Assembly: GCF_005048855.1 (NCBI RefSeq) | Contig: NZ_SUME01000001.1 | Coordinates: 620,001 to 684,000 of the forward strand | Direction of reading: 5' to 3' | DNA: 64,000 bases | Source: Sphingobacterium olei | GTDB lineage: Bacteria > Bacteroidota > Bacteroidia > Sphingobacteriales > Sphingobacteriaceae | In this document: one piece after another, positions 16,551 through 26,475 of the stretch | How positions within the stretch are numbered: position 1 is the first letter of the stretch | Layout: every line of letters begins with the position of its first letter | Translations under genes and position numbers: made by a program | Notes under the pieces: generated by a model | Databases searched by the model: none | Seen by the model: the letters and a program-made list of their open reading frames with translations, nothing else | What the model was told of the DNA's origin: nothing

Positions 16551-19500
16551 ATGAAACCTATTTATTACTATGCAGCTTGTTTCTGTTTTCTTGTTTTACT
16601 GCAGCTGCCAGTTTTAACAGTGCGTGCCCAAAACACTAAAGCCATTGTGACCGGCTCTGTTACAGATGCCTTGGGCAGGAAACTCGTAGGGGTCAATGTC
16701 AAGCCTAAAGGAAATACTGGTTTAGAAACACGTACAGATGAAAATGGACGATTTGTTTTGGAAGTAGATCAAAATGCTATCCTTGTGTTTTCGTTTGTTG
16801 GATTTGAACCCCAAGAGGTAAATCTCGCTGAATCGGGACAGACGCTGACTATCGTAATGACGGAAGCCAGTTCAGACCTGGATGAGGTAGTAGTGACCGC
16901 ATTTAGTCAAAAACAGCGGAAAGAGGCTGTTGTGGGTTCGGTAACATCTATCGAACCTGGCAAGTTAAAGATTCCGGCCAGTAACCTGACCAACGCGATG
17001 GCGGGGCAGATTGCAGGCGTCATTGGTTTTCAGCGTTCGGGGCAGCCAGGACAGGACAATTCGCAGTTTTTTATCCGTGGTGTTACTACTTTTGGATACA
17101 GACAGGAACCCCTGATATTAATTGACAACGTGGAGTTGTCCACAAATGACTTAGCACGACTGAATGTGGATGATATCGCTAGTTTTGTTATCTTAAAGGA
17201 TGCGAGTGCTACAGCATTGTACGGAGCTAGGGGAGCAAATGGTGTTATCTTGGTAAGTACTAAAGAAGGAGCCGAAGGTAAGGCAAAGATTAGCTTCCGT
17301 TCTGAATTTTCATCCTCCGAATCCGCTAAAACCATTGAATTGTCTGATCCGATCGAATATATGCACCTCTATAACGAAGCCTCGTTGACTCGGACACCGG
17401 CATTACCGTTGCCGTTCTCGCCATCCAAGATTCGGAACACGCAAGCAACGCTAGACGGCGCAGCGGGAAGTAATCCTTATGTATATCCAGCGGTAGACTG
17501 GCTCGATATGTTATTTAAAAAGCGTGCTATCACGCACCGTAATAATTTAAGTTTAAACGGGGGAGGTGCAGTTGCCCGTTATTATATAGCAGGGACATAC
17601 AATAAAGATAATGGCGTCCTGAAAACGGATATCAGAAATAATAACGAAAATAATGTCAATTTTCAGAATTATCAGTTGCGATCCAATGTGAATGTAAACA
17701 TTACGAAAACAACGGAAGTTATCGTACGGCTTTCAGGTAATTTTAATGAATACCGTGGACCTATTACCGTGGATGGTTCTTTTGCGTCGGATTTATACAA
17801 TGTAGCGGTACATACCAGTCCGGTTTTATTTCCGGCGTATTATGAACCGGATGAGGCCAACCGAAATGCACAGCATATCCTATTTGGGAATAATGGACAG
17901 GCCGGAGGTACCAGCAGTAACAGTATTTTGTACAATAATCCTTATGCTCAATTGTTACGAGGTCAAAAAAGCTCTACGGAATCAAGGATGTCTGCACAAT
18001 TCGAAGTGAATCAGGATTTTAGTTTTATTACAGAGGGACTTAAATTCAAGGCTTTGTTTAATACCAATCGTCGTTCGTATTTTGATTCACAACTGGCATA
18101 TAGTCCATTTTACTATAATATTAATACTTATGATGAGCTAACGGATCAATACAGTTTATTGTGGTTGAATCCACAGCCAACAGGGTACAATGTAGCTACT
18201 GAATACCTAAACTACAGTCGTAGCGAACCGAATGCCAATTCGTTTATCTATCTGCAGACTGCGGCGGATTATAACCGTACATTTGGCCCACATACGTTGA
18301 GCTCAACGCTTATTGGGACCATGCAGTCTACCGTATATTCCAGCGCTTCAGATTTACATAATTCTTTGCCATATCGCAATATGGGACTAGCCGGAAGATT
18401 GACCTATTCCTTTAAGAACCGCTATTTTACGGAGTTCAATTTTGGCTATAATGGTTCCGAGCGCTTTGCAAAAGAACATCGATATGGTTTTTTTCCGACC
18501 ATTGGTGCATCCTGGGTAGCGTCTAATGAAGATTTTTGGAACAAGGATGGATGGTTTACGAAGCTGAAGATCAGGGGAAGCCACGGTTTGGTCGGGAATG
18601 ATGCGATCGGTAGTCAGCGTTTCTTTTACTTATCTAATGTCGACTTATCCGGGGGTGGAAACTGGTCACAATTTGGATTTAATAATCAATATGAACGCAA
18701 AGGGGTCACTATCCGGAGCTATGCCAACGATAATATTAGTTGGGAAACTTCCCGCCAGAGCAATCTTGCCGCGGAGGCTACCTTATTTGGTAACATGAAT
18801 ATTGTTGCCGAAGTGTATAAAAACCACCGTTATGATATTCTACGGGAGAGGTATATTCCTTCCAGCGAAGGTTTAGAGTCGGCTATAAGTACCAATTTAG
18901 GTATTGTTGATTCTAAGGGTATGGACTTGTCAATTGATTACAGTAAAAATTTTAGTAGCGGTTTATGGGCATCCTTCCGGGGAAATTTTACCTACGCGAC
19001 AAATCAATATACCTACGTCGAAGAGCCCAATTATGCTGAACCTTGGCGGCAATTCATAGGACAGCCTATCAGTAGAAACTACGGCTATATTGCAGAACGG
19101 TTATTTGTGGACGATGAAGAAGCCAGAAATTCACCTACACAGATTATGAGTGTGCAGGATGGATGGGATAATGTGATACAGGGAATTCTGCCGCAGGGAG
19201 GTGATATCAAATACCGTGATATGAATGGTGATGGTCGGGTGGATAATTTGGATATGGTTTTTATGGGCTATCCGACCACACCTGAGGTCGTATATGGCTT
19301 CGGATTCTCTACCGGATATAAGGGATTCGATCTATCGGCTTTCTTCCAAGGGCAGACGCGGGTATCTTTCTTTATAGATCCTTGGCGGGTGAGCCCGTTT
19401 GTACAGAGCCCTCAGCAATATATTTATGGTAATACGCAGGTTCTAAAAGAATTCGCCGACAGTCACTGGTCGGAAGAGAATCAAGATCTCTATGCGCAAT

Positions 19501-19787
19501 ATCCACGCTTGGGTGTTAATGCTGCTCAAATAGCCAATAACTTACAAACCAGTTCCTGGTGGATGCGCGATGGTAGCTTCATACGGTTAAAATCATTGGA
19601 AATAGGTTATGCGTTGCCCGTCAATGTAGCACAACGATTAAAAATGACCAATTGCCGGATATATTTCAACGGTCTAAACCTATTAACACTCAGCTCATTT
19701 AAGCTTTGGGATCCAGAGCAGGGAGGAAATGGATTTGCTTATCCGATTCAAAGGGTGTTTAATGTGGGGCTGAATATAAACCTGTAA
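16551..19787 (+). CDS. SusC/RagA-type TonB-dependent transporter (locus 1)
   Basis: 1078 residues from ATG 16551, chosen because it opens directly into a signal peptide (MKPIYYYAAC, cleavage after VRAQ); the 15 bases around it, TATATACATATGAAA, are identical to those at the GH36 start (31246). Domains: carboxypeptidase-regulatory-like (about 30-110, GSVTDALGRKLVGVNV), plug (about 120-240, DEVVVTAFSQK, FIRGVTTFG, ILKDASATALYGARGANGVI) and a large beta-barrel to the C-terminus. SusC transporters import oligosaccharides with SusD as a lid. No STN domain, so control is not through FecR. The gene is 12 nt from susD and heads a six-gene operon. Confidence 0.92.
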   Translation: MKPIYYYAACFCFLVLLQLPVLTVRAQNTKAIVTGSVTDALGRKLVGVNVKPKGNTGLETRTDENGRFVLEVDQNAILVFSFVGFEPQEVNLAESGQTLTIVMTEASSDLDEVVVTAFSQKQRKEAVVGSVTSIEPGKLKIPASNLTNAMAGQIAGVIGFQRSGQPGQDNSQFFIRGVTTFGYRQEPLILIDNVELSTNDLARLNVDDIASFVILKDASATALYGARGANGVILVSTKEGAEGKAKISFRSEFSSSESAKTIELSDPIEYMHLYNEASLTRTPALPLPFSPSKIRNTQATLDGAAGSNPYVYPAVDWLDMLFKKRAITHRNNLSLNGGGAVARYYIAGTYNKDNGVLKTDIRNNNENNVNFQNYQLRSNVNVNITKTTEVIVRLSGNFNEYRGPITVDGSFASDLYNVAVHTSPVLFPAYYEPDEANRNAQHILFGNNGQAGGTSSNSILYNNPYAQLLRGQKSSTESRMSAQFEVNQDFSFITEGLKFKALFNTNRRSYFDSQLAYSPFYYNINTYDELTDQYSLLWLNPQPTGYNVATEYLNYSRSEPNANSFIYLQTAADYNRTFGPHTLSSTLIGTMQSTVYSSASDLHNSLPYRNMGLAGRLTYSFKNRYFTEFNFGYNGSERFAKEHRYGFFPTIGASWVASNEDFWNKDGWFTKLKIRGSHGLVGNDAIGSQRFFYLSNVDLSGGGNWSQFGFNNQYERKGVTIRSYANDNISWETSRQSNLAAEATLFGNMNIVAEVYKNHRYDILRERYIPSSEGLESAISTNLGIVDSKGMDLSIDYSKNFSSGLWASFRGNFTYATNQYTYVEEPNYAEPWRQFIGQPISRNYGYIAERLFVDDEEARNSPTQIMSVQDGWDNVIQGILPQGGDIKYRDMNGDGRVDNLDMVFMGYPTTPEVVYGFGFSTGYKGFDLSAFFQGQTRVSFFIDPWRVSPFVQSPQQYIYGNTQVLKEFADSHWSEENQDLYAQYPRLGVNAAQIANNLQTSSWWMRDGSFIRLKSLEIGYALPVNVAQRLKMTNCRIYFNGLNLLTLSSFKLWDPEQGGNGFAYPIQRVFNVGLNINL

Positions 19788-19799
19788 AATAGAAAAAAG

Positions 19800-21698
19800 A
19801 TGAAAAAAATATATTATCATTTAATCAGCCTTATACTGATGAGCTCAATGGCACTGTCATGTAATAAGTATTTGGATATTGTGCCTGATGATGTAGGTAC
19901 ATTGGATTATGCATTCCGGAACAGAAATGAGGCCGAAAATTACTTGTTTGGTTGCTATTCTACCATGCAGCGACAATCAGATGTAATCTACAATCCAGGT
20001 TTTACCATTTCTGCTGAAGTTGTTTATCCTGTTCTGGAAACACAGTTCTTTAATTCTACAGGATTTGATTTCATACGCGGTACGCAAAGTAGCAGTAATC
20101 CGGTATTGCCAAAATGGGGAGAAATGTATCGAGCCATCAGACGGTGTAACATTATGTTGGAAAACATGGATAAACCCATCGACTTACGGGATGATGAAAA
20201 AAAGAGATGGACAGCGGAAACGAAGTTCTTAAAGGCTTACTATCACTACATGCTAATCCGGATGTATGGACCTGTGATCCTGATTAAAGAGAATAATCCG
20301 GTAGATGTAGATGTTGAGCAAACTAAACGCAAACGTGCTACGCTCGACGAATCATTTGACTATGTGATTTCCCTAATGGATGAAGCGATTCCTGATCTAC
20401 CCCCGATTATTGAAAACCGAGCGCAGGAGTTTGGGCGTATCACCAAATTTATGGCTATGGCCGTAAAGGCAGAAATGTTAGCAACAGCAGCTAGCCCACT
20501 GTTTAACGGTAATCCTGATTATGCGGGTTATAAAGATAAAGATGGGAGAGATCTTTTCCCGGCTTCCTATGATGCGCAAAAATGGAATAAAGCTGCGATC
20601 GCCTGTAAGGAAGCTATAGATGAATGCGAAGAGCAGGGATTACACCTCTATACGGATGTACCTACCTCCGGGATAGGCAATGACGTGTCCGATGAGTTGA
20701 AAAAGGTACTCACCTTGCAGAATATCATCACCCAACGTTGGGAGGAAAACCCAGAACTGGTATGGGCATTGAATCATGGATTTAATTATCAAGGGTATAC
20801 CATCCCGAAATTGACTACCCTTGCAATAGGCACGTCCAATAGTCACCCCTCGAATTGGGCGGTTCCCATGGCCACGACCGAACTATTCTATACAAACAAC
20901 GGCGTGCCCATCAATGAAGACCATACTTGGGATTATACCAATAGGTATGCCATAGAAACGGGTGATGAAGCCAATAAGCACTATATTAAACAAGGCTATG
21001 AGACGGTAAAGGCACATTTCAACCGGGAGCATCGTTTTTATGCGGCTATCGGTTTCGACGGTGGCATATGGTTTGGAAATGGACAGACGCAGGAGGCAAA
21101 TGCCTATCATGTACAAGCCCGGGGTGTAACAGGTATTGCCGGTCCGAAGAGTTTAAATTCGACGAACATTACCGGATATTGGCCAAAAAAATTAACCCAT
21201 TATATGTCAGTATTCGATGCGCAATTGACCCCTACAAATTTCCAAATTTCGTTGATCCGTTTTGCAGGGCTTTATTTGTTGTATGCTGAAGCGCTGAATG
21301 AAGCGGAAAATAGTCCCACCGAAGAGGTGTATACCTATATTGATAAAGTACGTGAACGGGCAGGCCTTGAAGGTGTTCGGGAGGCTTGGTCGGCTTACTC
21401 CAGAACTCCGGCAAAGCCGACTACAAAAGATGGTCTTCGGCAGATTATCCGGCAGGAACGCCGCATTGAACTGGCTTTTGAAGGACAGGCGGGCTGGGAC
21501 TTACGTCGTTGGAAAGAATTGCAGTCTGTACTAGGCAGACCAGTACAGGGATGGAACGTCAACGAAGAAAATGTGGTAAGTTATTACCGTCCGACTACGG
21601 TGATTATTCCTGTATTTGGACTGAGAGATTACTTGTGGCCATTGAACAATACGGATGTGGTGGTCAATGAAAATCTAACGCAAAACCCTTATTGGTAG
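19800..21698 (+). CDS. SusD/RagB-type glycan-binding lipoprotein (locus 1)
   Basis: 632 residues with lipobox ALSC (Cys21) and the SusD opening CNKYLDIVPDD. Family marks include a TPR-rich N-terminal half (ETKFLKAYYHYMLIRMYGPV) and the C-terminal block RRIELAFEGQAGWDLRRWKE, the classic SusD RExRrELxFEGxRxxDLxRW motif. It caps the SusC barrel at the cell surface and captures the glycan. It is longer than the usual ~500-550 residues, mainly in the middle loops. It sits between SusC (12 nt) and the first discoidin-like lipoprotein (21 nt). Confidence 0.92.
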   Translation: MKKIYYHLISLILMSSMALSCNKYLDIVPDDVGTLDYAFRNRNEAENYLFGCYSTMQRQSDVIYNPGFTISAEVVYPVLETQFFNSTGFDFIRGTQSSSNPVLPKWGEMYRAIRRCNIMLENMDKPIDLRDDEKKRWTAETKFLKAYYHYMLIRMYGPVILIKENNPVDVDVEQTKRKRATLDESFDYVISLMDEAIPDLPPIIENRAQEFGRITKFMAMAVKAEMLATAASPLFNGNPDYAGYKDKDGRDLFPASYDAQKWNKAAIACKEAIDECEEQGLHLYTDVPTSGIGNDVSDELKKVLTLQNIITQRWEENPELVWALNHGFNYQGYTIPKLTTLAIGTSNSHPSNWAVPMATTELFYTNNGVPINEDHTWDYTNRYAIETGDEANKHYIKQGYETVKAHFNREHRFYAAIGFDGGIWFGNGQTQEANAYHVQARGVTGIAGPKSLNSTNITGYWPKKLTHYMSVFDAQLTPTNFQISLIRFAGLYLLYAEALNEAENSPTEEVYTYIDKVRERAGLEGVREAWSAYSRTPAKPTTKDGLRQIIRQERRIELAFEGQAGWDLRRWKELQSVLGRPVQGWNVNEENVVSYYRPTTVIIPVFGLRDYLWPLNNTDVVVNENLTQNPYW

Positions 21699-21719
21699 AC
21701 ATTTTATAATACTTGAGCT

Positions 21720-22949
21720 ATGATAAAACGAATAAAAAAAACAGACTGGCTAACCTATGTGATGCCTCTGGTCTTTGTGATCGCGCTACTATCGGTATCG
21801 TGTAGCAAAAGCGAATCTCCAGTGGAGGTCGTATCTGATGATATGTCCAAACCCGATGTCGTAACGGATATAAAAGTAGAGAACCTGAATGGATCGGCGC
21901 GCATTACATATAAGTTACCCCAATCGAAGAATTTGCTGTATGTTTTGGCCCAATATCCCATCAACGATAATCGGATTAGAGAGTCCAAAACAAGTTATTA
22001 TCGGGACACCATTATTGTCGATGGATTTGCGGAAGAGGGTGAATACGAAGTGACTTTATATGCTGTAAGCCGAGCTAACGTAAAATCAGATCCGGTAATG
22101 GTGAAGGTACAGCCTCAAAAACCGAATTATATCCTGGTCAATGAAGGATTAGAGATCGCAGCGGATTTTGGTGGAGCCAGTTTTATTGGGGCGAATCCTA
22201 CGGGGGCACCTATATCAATACACTTGCTTGCGTTTAACCCGGCCAAAAATAAATTTGAAGAGCGGGATCCGATATATGTTAGCGGCAATACGGTTGCTGT
22301 ATCGCTGCGCGGATTCGAACCTACCGAGCAGGAGTTTGGGGTGTATACATCCGATCGCTTTGGAAATACATCAGAAATAAGGTATAGCAAAGTTGTGCCG
22401 CTATTTGAAACCCTATTGGATAAGAGCAAATTCTTCGTGTACCGTTTACCAAGCGATGCGCCGATTGGATTTGGCTGGGAGCTTCGGTACTTTTTTGATG
22501 GAAGCTTAAACGGTAACGGATGGCATACAACCACGGCTCCATTAACAGTAGGTACTTTTGGCATAGGACAGACAGCTAAGATCAGTCGCTTTGTGCTATG
22601 GAATAGGTTACCGAATATGTTCTCCGACCAAAATGCAAAAGGTATTACCATTTGGGGATCTAATGTAGATGAACCGCAAGATGCACCGTTGCCACGTAGT
22701 TCGGAGCCGGGTACAATAGCCGGAGACTGGGTGAATATGGGAAATTTTACCTATCCAAATCCGCCATCTGGTTTGCCGGGTAACCGCGCGAATGCTGCAG
22801 ACAATGCCTGGGCTAATGAGGGTGTTAATTTTGTTATCCCGAGTGCGGCTCCTCCCGTAAAATATATCCGTTTTGTGGCGACACAAACCTGGGGAGGTCT
22901 CAATTATATCAATGCCATGGAGATATCTTTTTATGGCAGCCCCGAATAA
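21720..22949 (+). CDS. Surface lipoprotein, DUF4959/DUF5126/DUF5000 type
   Basis: 409 residues with lipobox SVSC (Cys28). The arrangement matches DUF4959 (fibronectin-like, about 40-130, PDVVTDIKVENLNGSARITY), a DUF5126-like middle domain (about 135-240) and a C-terminal DUF5000 discoidin/F5-8-like domain (about 260-405; SRFVLWNRLPNMFSDQNAKG, PPVKYIRFVATQTWGG). Such proteins act as extra surface glycan-binding proteins in polysaccharide loci. It follows SusD by 21 nt and precedes a sister protein with the same C-terminal domain. Ligand unknown. Confidence 0.8.
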   Translation: MIKRIKKTDWLTYVMPLVFVIALLSVSCSKSESPVEVVSDDMSKPDVVTDIKVENLNGSARITYKLPQSKNLLYVLAQYPINDNRIRESKTSYYRDTIIVDGFAEEGEYEVTLYAVSRANVKSDPVMVKVQPQKPNYILVNEGLEIAADFGGASFIGANPTGAPISIHLLAFNPAKNKFEERDPIYVSGNTVAVSLRGFEPTEQEFGVYTSDRFGNTSEIRYSKVVPLFETLLDKSKFFVYRLPSDAPIGFGWELRYFFDGSLNGNGWHTTTAPLTVGTFGIGQTAKISRFVLWNRLPNMFSDQNAKGITIWGSNVDEPQDAPLPRSSEPGTIAGDWVNMGNFTYPNPPSGLPGNRANAADNAWANEGVNFVIPSAAPPVKYIRFVATQTWGGLNYINAMEISFYGSPE

Positions 22950-22978
22950 CGTTTAATGTTAAATTAAAAATATCTACG

Positions 22979-24217
22979 ATGAGACAGAAAGTCATCTTTA
23001 ATATTATAGGTCTCCTCATGATGGGGAGCATATTCTTGGGATGCGAGAAATATGCGGACGACTATAAAGACTATTTAGATAATAAAGAGGTTGTGTACCC
23101 CGGCCTCGTTAGAAATGTACGTTATCAGGCCGGCAATTTGAGAGCGGTACTGATTTGGAATCCAAGTCCCGATCCGAATATCAAGAATTATGTGGTACGC
23201 TGGAATAACGGTACAGGCACTGCGACGGTCGAAGCCACTACACATGATCCAGCAGAAGAAATAACGGTCGTTATTCCTGGTCTGAATGAATATGTATATA
23301 GCTTTAGCATCACGGCTTACGACGAAGAGGGGAATGCTTCTGTGGGGCAAGACATAAACAACGTGCGCGTATATGGTCCTAGCTACGAGTCAACGCTGTT
23401 GAATAGGGGCTATAATACTTCAGATCCCTATCAATTTCTGGCAGACGGTACTCTTCAGTTGAATTTTAACAGAAGAGATACGATGAATGTATCGACAACG
23501 ATCAGTTATACCAATACTTTGGGGGAACAGGCTACTGCAGAACTTGACGCAGATGTGAATACGATCCTTATTCCGGGTTACCAGCTTGGTACAGCGATCA
23601 AGTACCGCTCTTCCTACCAACCGGAACCGGATTCTTACGACGTTTTTCATGTGATGGAGTTTGCCGATTTTCCAACTATTATCAAGATTACAGAACTCGA
23701 TAAATCGCTCTTTAGGGCGATGTTACTTCCGGGAGACAACGATCAGGAATATAGTTGGGTATTATCCAATTTATGGAACAATCGGTATTATAAAAGTACT
23801 AGCGATAACCCCGATGAAGGTTTTCATACCGGCGGAACGGGAATGCCACAGTCTTTTACCTTCGATTTGGGGCGCACAGCGAAATTGGATCATTTCAGGC
23901 TATGGCAGCGTGATAATGCATTATATGCGGTGGCTAATTTTAAGGTATTTGAAGTATGGGGCAGTGATACGGCACCCAATATGGACGGTAGCTGGACTGA
24001 ATGGACAAAATTGGAGACATTTACCTCAGTTAAGCCTTCGGGGCTACCATCTGGGCAGGTAAGTGACGGCGACAGAACGTATGCCCGCGCCGGAGAAAAA
24101 TTTATGATGCCCGCAAGCGTGCCGGAAATAAGGTATCTCCGATTTAAAGTCTTAGAAACATGGGGTAGTGCCGGTTATTTGCACGCTACAGAACTTACAT
24201 TTTTTGAAGCTAATTAA
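22979..24217 (+). CDS. Surface lipoprotein, DUF4998/DUF5000 type
   Basis: 412 residues with lipobox IFLGC (Cys22). An N-terminal fibronectin-like DUF4998 region (about 35-225; YPGLVRNVRYQAGNLRAVLI, VRWNNGTGTATVE) is followed by a DUF5000 discoidin-like domain (about 265-410; SFTFDLGRTAKLDHFRLWQR, PEIRYLRFKVLETWGSAGYL). Its C-terminal domain resembles that of the preceding protein, so the pair probably arose by duplication with exchange of the N-terminal half. Presumed glycan-binding at the cell surface, co-transcribed with SusCD. Confidence 0.8.
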   Translation: MRQKVIFNIIGLLMMGSIFLGCEKYADDYKDYLDNKEVVYPGLVRNVRYQAGNLRAVLIWNPSPDPNIKNYVVRWNNGTGTATVEATTHDPAEEITVVIPGLNEYVYSFSITAYDEEGNASVGQDINNVRVYGPSYESTLLNRGYNTSDPYQFLADGTLQLNFNRRDTMNVSTTISYTNTLGEQATAELDADVNTILIPGYQLGTAIKYRSSYQPEPDSYDVFHVMEFADFPTIIKITELDKSLFRAMLLPGDNDQEYSWVLSNLWNNRYYKSTSDNPDEGFHTGGTGMPQSFTFDLGRTAKLDHFRLWQRDNALYAVANFKVFEVWGSDTAPNMDGSWTEWTKLETFTSVKPSGLPSGQVSDGDRTYARAGEKFMMPASVPEIRYLRFKVLETWGSAGYLHATELTFFEAN

Positions 24218-24258
24218 TGTTTTATTAAATCATTATACTTTTTTTTATTCGTTGTTTT

Positions 24259-26466
24259 ATGCATAGATATAATTTTTTGCTATTTGCCGTTTTCTTGTTT
24301 TTTTATACCAGTGGATACGGACATACCGTATTGGAAAGTCGAACGATCAAACTGGAAAACGGTAAACTTATTATTAATATAAATGAAGGTACCATCGATT
24401 ATGCATTTAACAATGGTACTTTCTTAAAAAATACAGTGTCGTATGTGGATTTGGTTTATTATGGTATTAAAGTATCCTCTCAATTCGATCGACACAGTTT
24501 GAAAGAAGAGTCGATAAAAGACAGCATAGGTGAAGGTCTGCTTCTTAGATTTATACATGAAGACCATGAAGGTATTACTTTAGTACAATCTATTACGATT
24601 TACAAGAACAACCCCTATCTTTTATTGCGTGTAGAAGCAAGTAAGAAAGATAATACAGTTTTGGAAACCCGTAATATCAGTCCGCTGGCTGTACTTGCGC
24701 AGTACAATGGCAGTGCAGAAATACCTTGGGCCTATCCCAAACTGGTAGATCTACCTTTCGACAACGATAATTGGACAAAACTGTTGGCGCAACCCTGGCC
24801 GGAGGCAGGTGATAAACCATTGGACGGTGTGAGTCATGAGTTCGCATTTATTTATGATAATAAGTCTTATCAAGGTCTTGTCGTAGGGAGTTTGGAGCAC
24901 GATTTCTGGAAAACAGGAATCAGTTATCTTACGGGAAATAAAAAAGGATCATTAGCATCTTTTATCATTTTTGGAGGCGCGGCGAGACCGGATAACCCTA
25001 GCTTACCTGCCAACTACGGCGGACAGGATGGAACGCATGATGTCATGCCACACGGCAGTATGCTTGGGACAGTGGTACGATCGCCATTGATTTACCTGGA
25101 AGCTTCCTCTGATTTTCGGGTTTCTAGTAAAAATTTTGGCAAGATGCAAGCCCGTTTAGACGGAAGCCTAACTTGGAAAGGTGCTGCTCCGGTGTACTGG
25201 AACAGTTTCGGAGTAGAAGGTGTATTGGGACACGAGCGGATTATGATGCCCAAAGGTGTCTATGAAACGGTAGATTTTATAAAGAGCATGGAAAATCTGA
25301 ACCAGTTTGGTAGACCCGTGCTGAGTATCGATTCTTATGATCAGGGGATCTATACCACGAAAGTGTTAAAACAAATCGGTGATTATGCAAGAGAAAGGGG
25401 ACAGGAAATCGGCTTTTATTGTAGTCCTTTTTCGCTTTGGACCTGGAGCAACAATATCGACAATGCGGTTTTATCGGGCACCAAAGTTCCACTTCGGGAA
25501 GTAATCCTACGGGATCATCGAGATAAGCCTATTCCTTTTAAAGACGGAGAATGGGGAGCTTATCCGTTAGATCCTACACATCCAGCAACTAAAGTATCGA
25601 TGATCAGTCAGATTGAAAAGGCACATGCAATCGGTGCAAAACTCATAAAGGTTGATTTCGTGACGGCGGGATCCTTGGAAGCGATCAAGTGGTATGATCC
25701 GAAAGTCCGGAGTGGTATGCAGGCGTATAATTACGGAATGAAGTTATTTAAACATTTGGTGGACTCTATTATGGGGCCTGATGTTTTTATTACATTGGCG
25801 ATATCACCGATGTTTCCGCACCAATATGCGCATACACGTTTCGTCTCAACGGATGTGCATTCCCATCTACGTGATAGCCAACCTGGTTTTCCACATTACG
25901 GCAGTACCGCCGCATCTATGATCACCGCTTCTTATATGGGGTGGGTGCAGGGCACGTTGTGGCCGTATACCAATATGGATGTATTGGTCATGAGGAAGTT
26001 TCAAAAACATCCCGATCTCACGGAACAGGAGGTTAAAGTAAGATTGATTTCATTGATGACTATGGGCAGTATATTGGGCGATGGTTCGGATTATAGAGAT
26101 CCCTTAACCGCTTCCCGAGCCAAGATCTTTTTAGATCAGCCTCACGTTGCCGAATTCTTTTCAAATCCGAAAGCATTCATTCCTTTACAACTTTCTGAAG
26201 GAGAGACAATGGATCAGCAGCTTTCGTTTTTCCTCCCGGGTGATACGACGTTGGTTGCTGCATTTAACTTTGCCGAGAACCATCTATTTGAAGCTAACTT
26301 TGCACCGTTAGAGCTAGGTCTGAAAAATGGGAGCTATAGATTGGTGGACTTCCTGACCGGAGAGGAGCATGGGATTTTTGATGTAGAAAGTGGCGACCTT
26401 AAGGTTTCTGTGTCGGCCAAAGATGCTGTACTTTACAAACTTATTTCAAAAGCGAAAACAGATTAA
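24259..26466 (+). CDS. Putative clan GH-D glycoside hydrolase
   Basis: 735 residues with a signal peptide (about 1-21). An N-terminal beta-sandwich (about 25-300) precedes a TIM barrel (about 320-600) with alpha-galactosidase-like features: IGFYCSPFSLWTW, AKLIKVDFVTAG with candidate nucleophile Asp466, and STDVHSHLRD with candidate acid/base Asp532 or Asp540, then a C-terminal beta domain. The spacing fits GH36/GH27 enzymes, but conserved GH36 sequence blocks such as the DGWF and SGGGGR motifs are missing, so it may belong to a divergent or unassigned family. Its role is probably removal of an alpha-linked sugar in the periplasm. It is 10 nt upstream of the GH95 gene. Confidence 0.6.
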   Translation: MHRYNFLLFAVFLFFYTSGYGHTVLESRTIKLENGKLIININEGTIDYAFNNGTFLKNTVSYVDLVYYGIKVSSQFDRHSLKEESIKDSIGEGLLLRFIHEDHEGITLVQSITIYKNNPYLLLRVEASKKDNTVLETRNISPLAVLAQYNGSAEIPWAYPKLVDLPFDNDNWTKLLAQPWPEAGDKPLDGVSHEFAFIYDNKSYQGLVVGSLEHDFWKTGISYLTGNKKGSLASFIIFGGAARPDNPSLPANYGGQDGTHDVMPHGSMLGTVVRSPLIYLEASSDFRVSSKNFGKMQARLDGSLTWKGAAPVYWNSFGVEGVLGHERIMMPKGVYETVDFIKSMENLNQFGRPVLSIDSYDQGIYTTKVLKQIGDYARERGQEIGFYCSPFSLWTWSNNIDNAVLSGTKVPLREVILRDHRDKPIPFKDGEWGAYPLDPTHPATKVSMISQIEKAHAIGAKLIKVDFVTAGSLEAIKWYDPKVRSGMQAYNYGMKLFKHLVDSIMGPDVFITLAISPMFPHQYAHTRFVSTDVHSHLRDSQPGFPHYGSTAASMITASYMGWVQGTLWPYTNMDVLVMRKFQKHPDLTEQEVKVRLISLMTMGSILGDGSDYRDPLTASRAKIFLDQPHVAEFFSNPKAFIPLQLSEGETMDQQLSFFLPGDTTLVAAFNFAENHLFEANFAPLELGLKNGSYRLVDFLTGEEHGIFDVESGDLKVSVSAKDAVLYKLISKAKTD

Positions 26467-26475
26467 TAATTCGAT

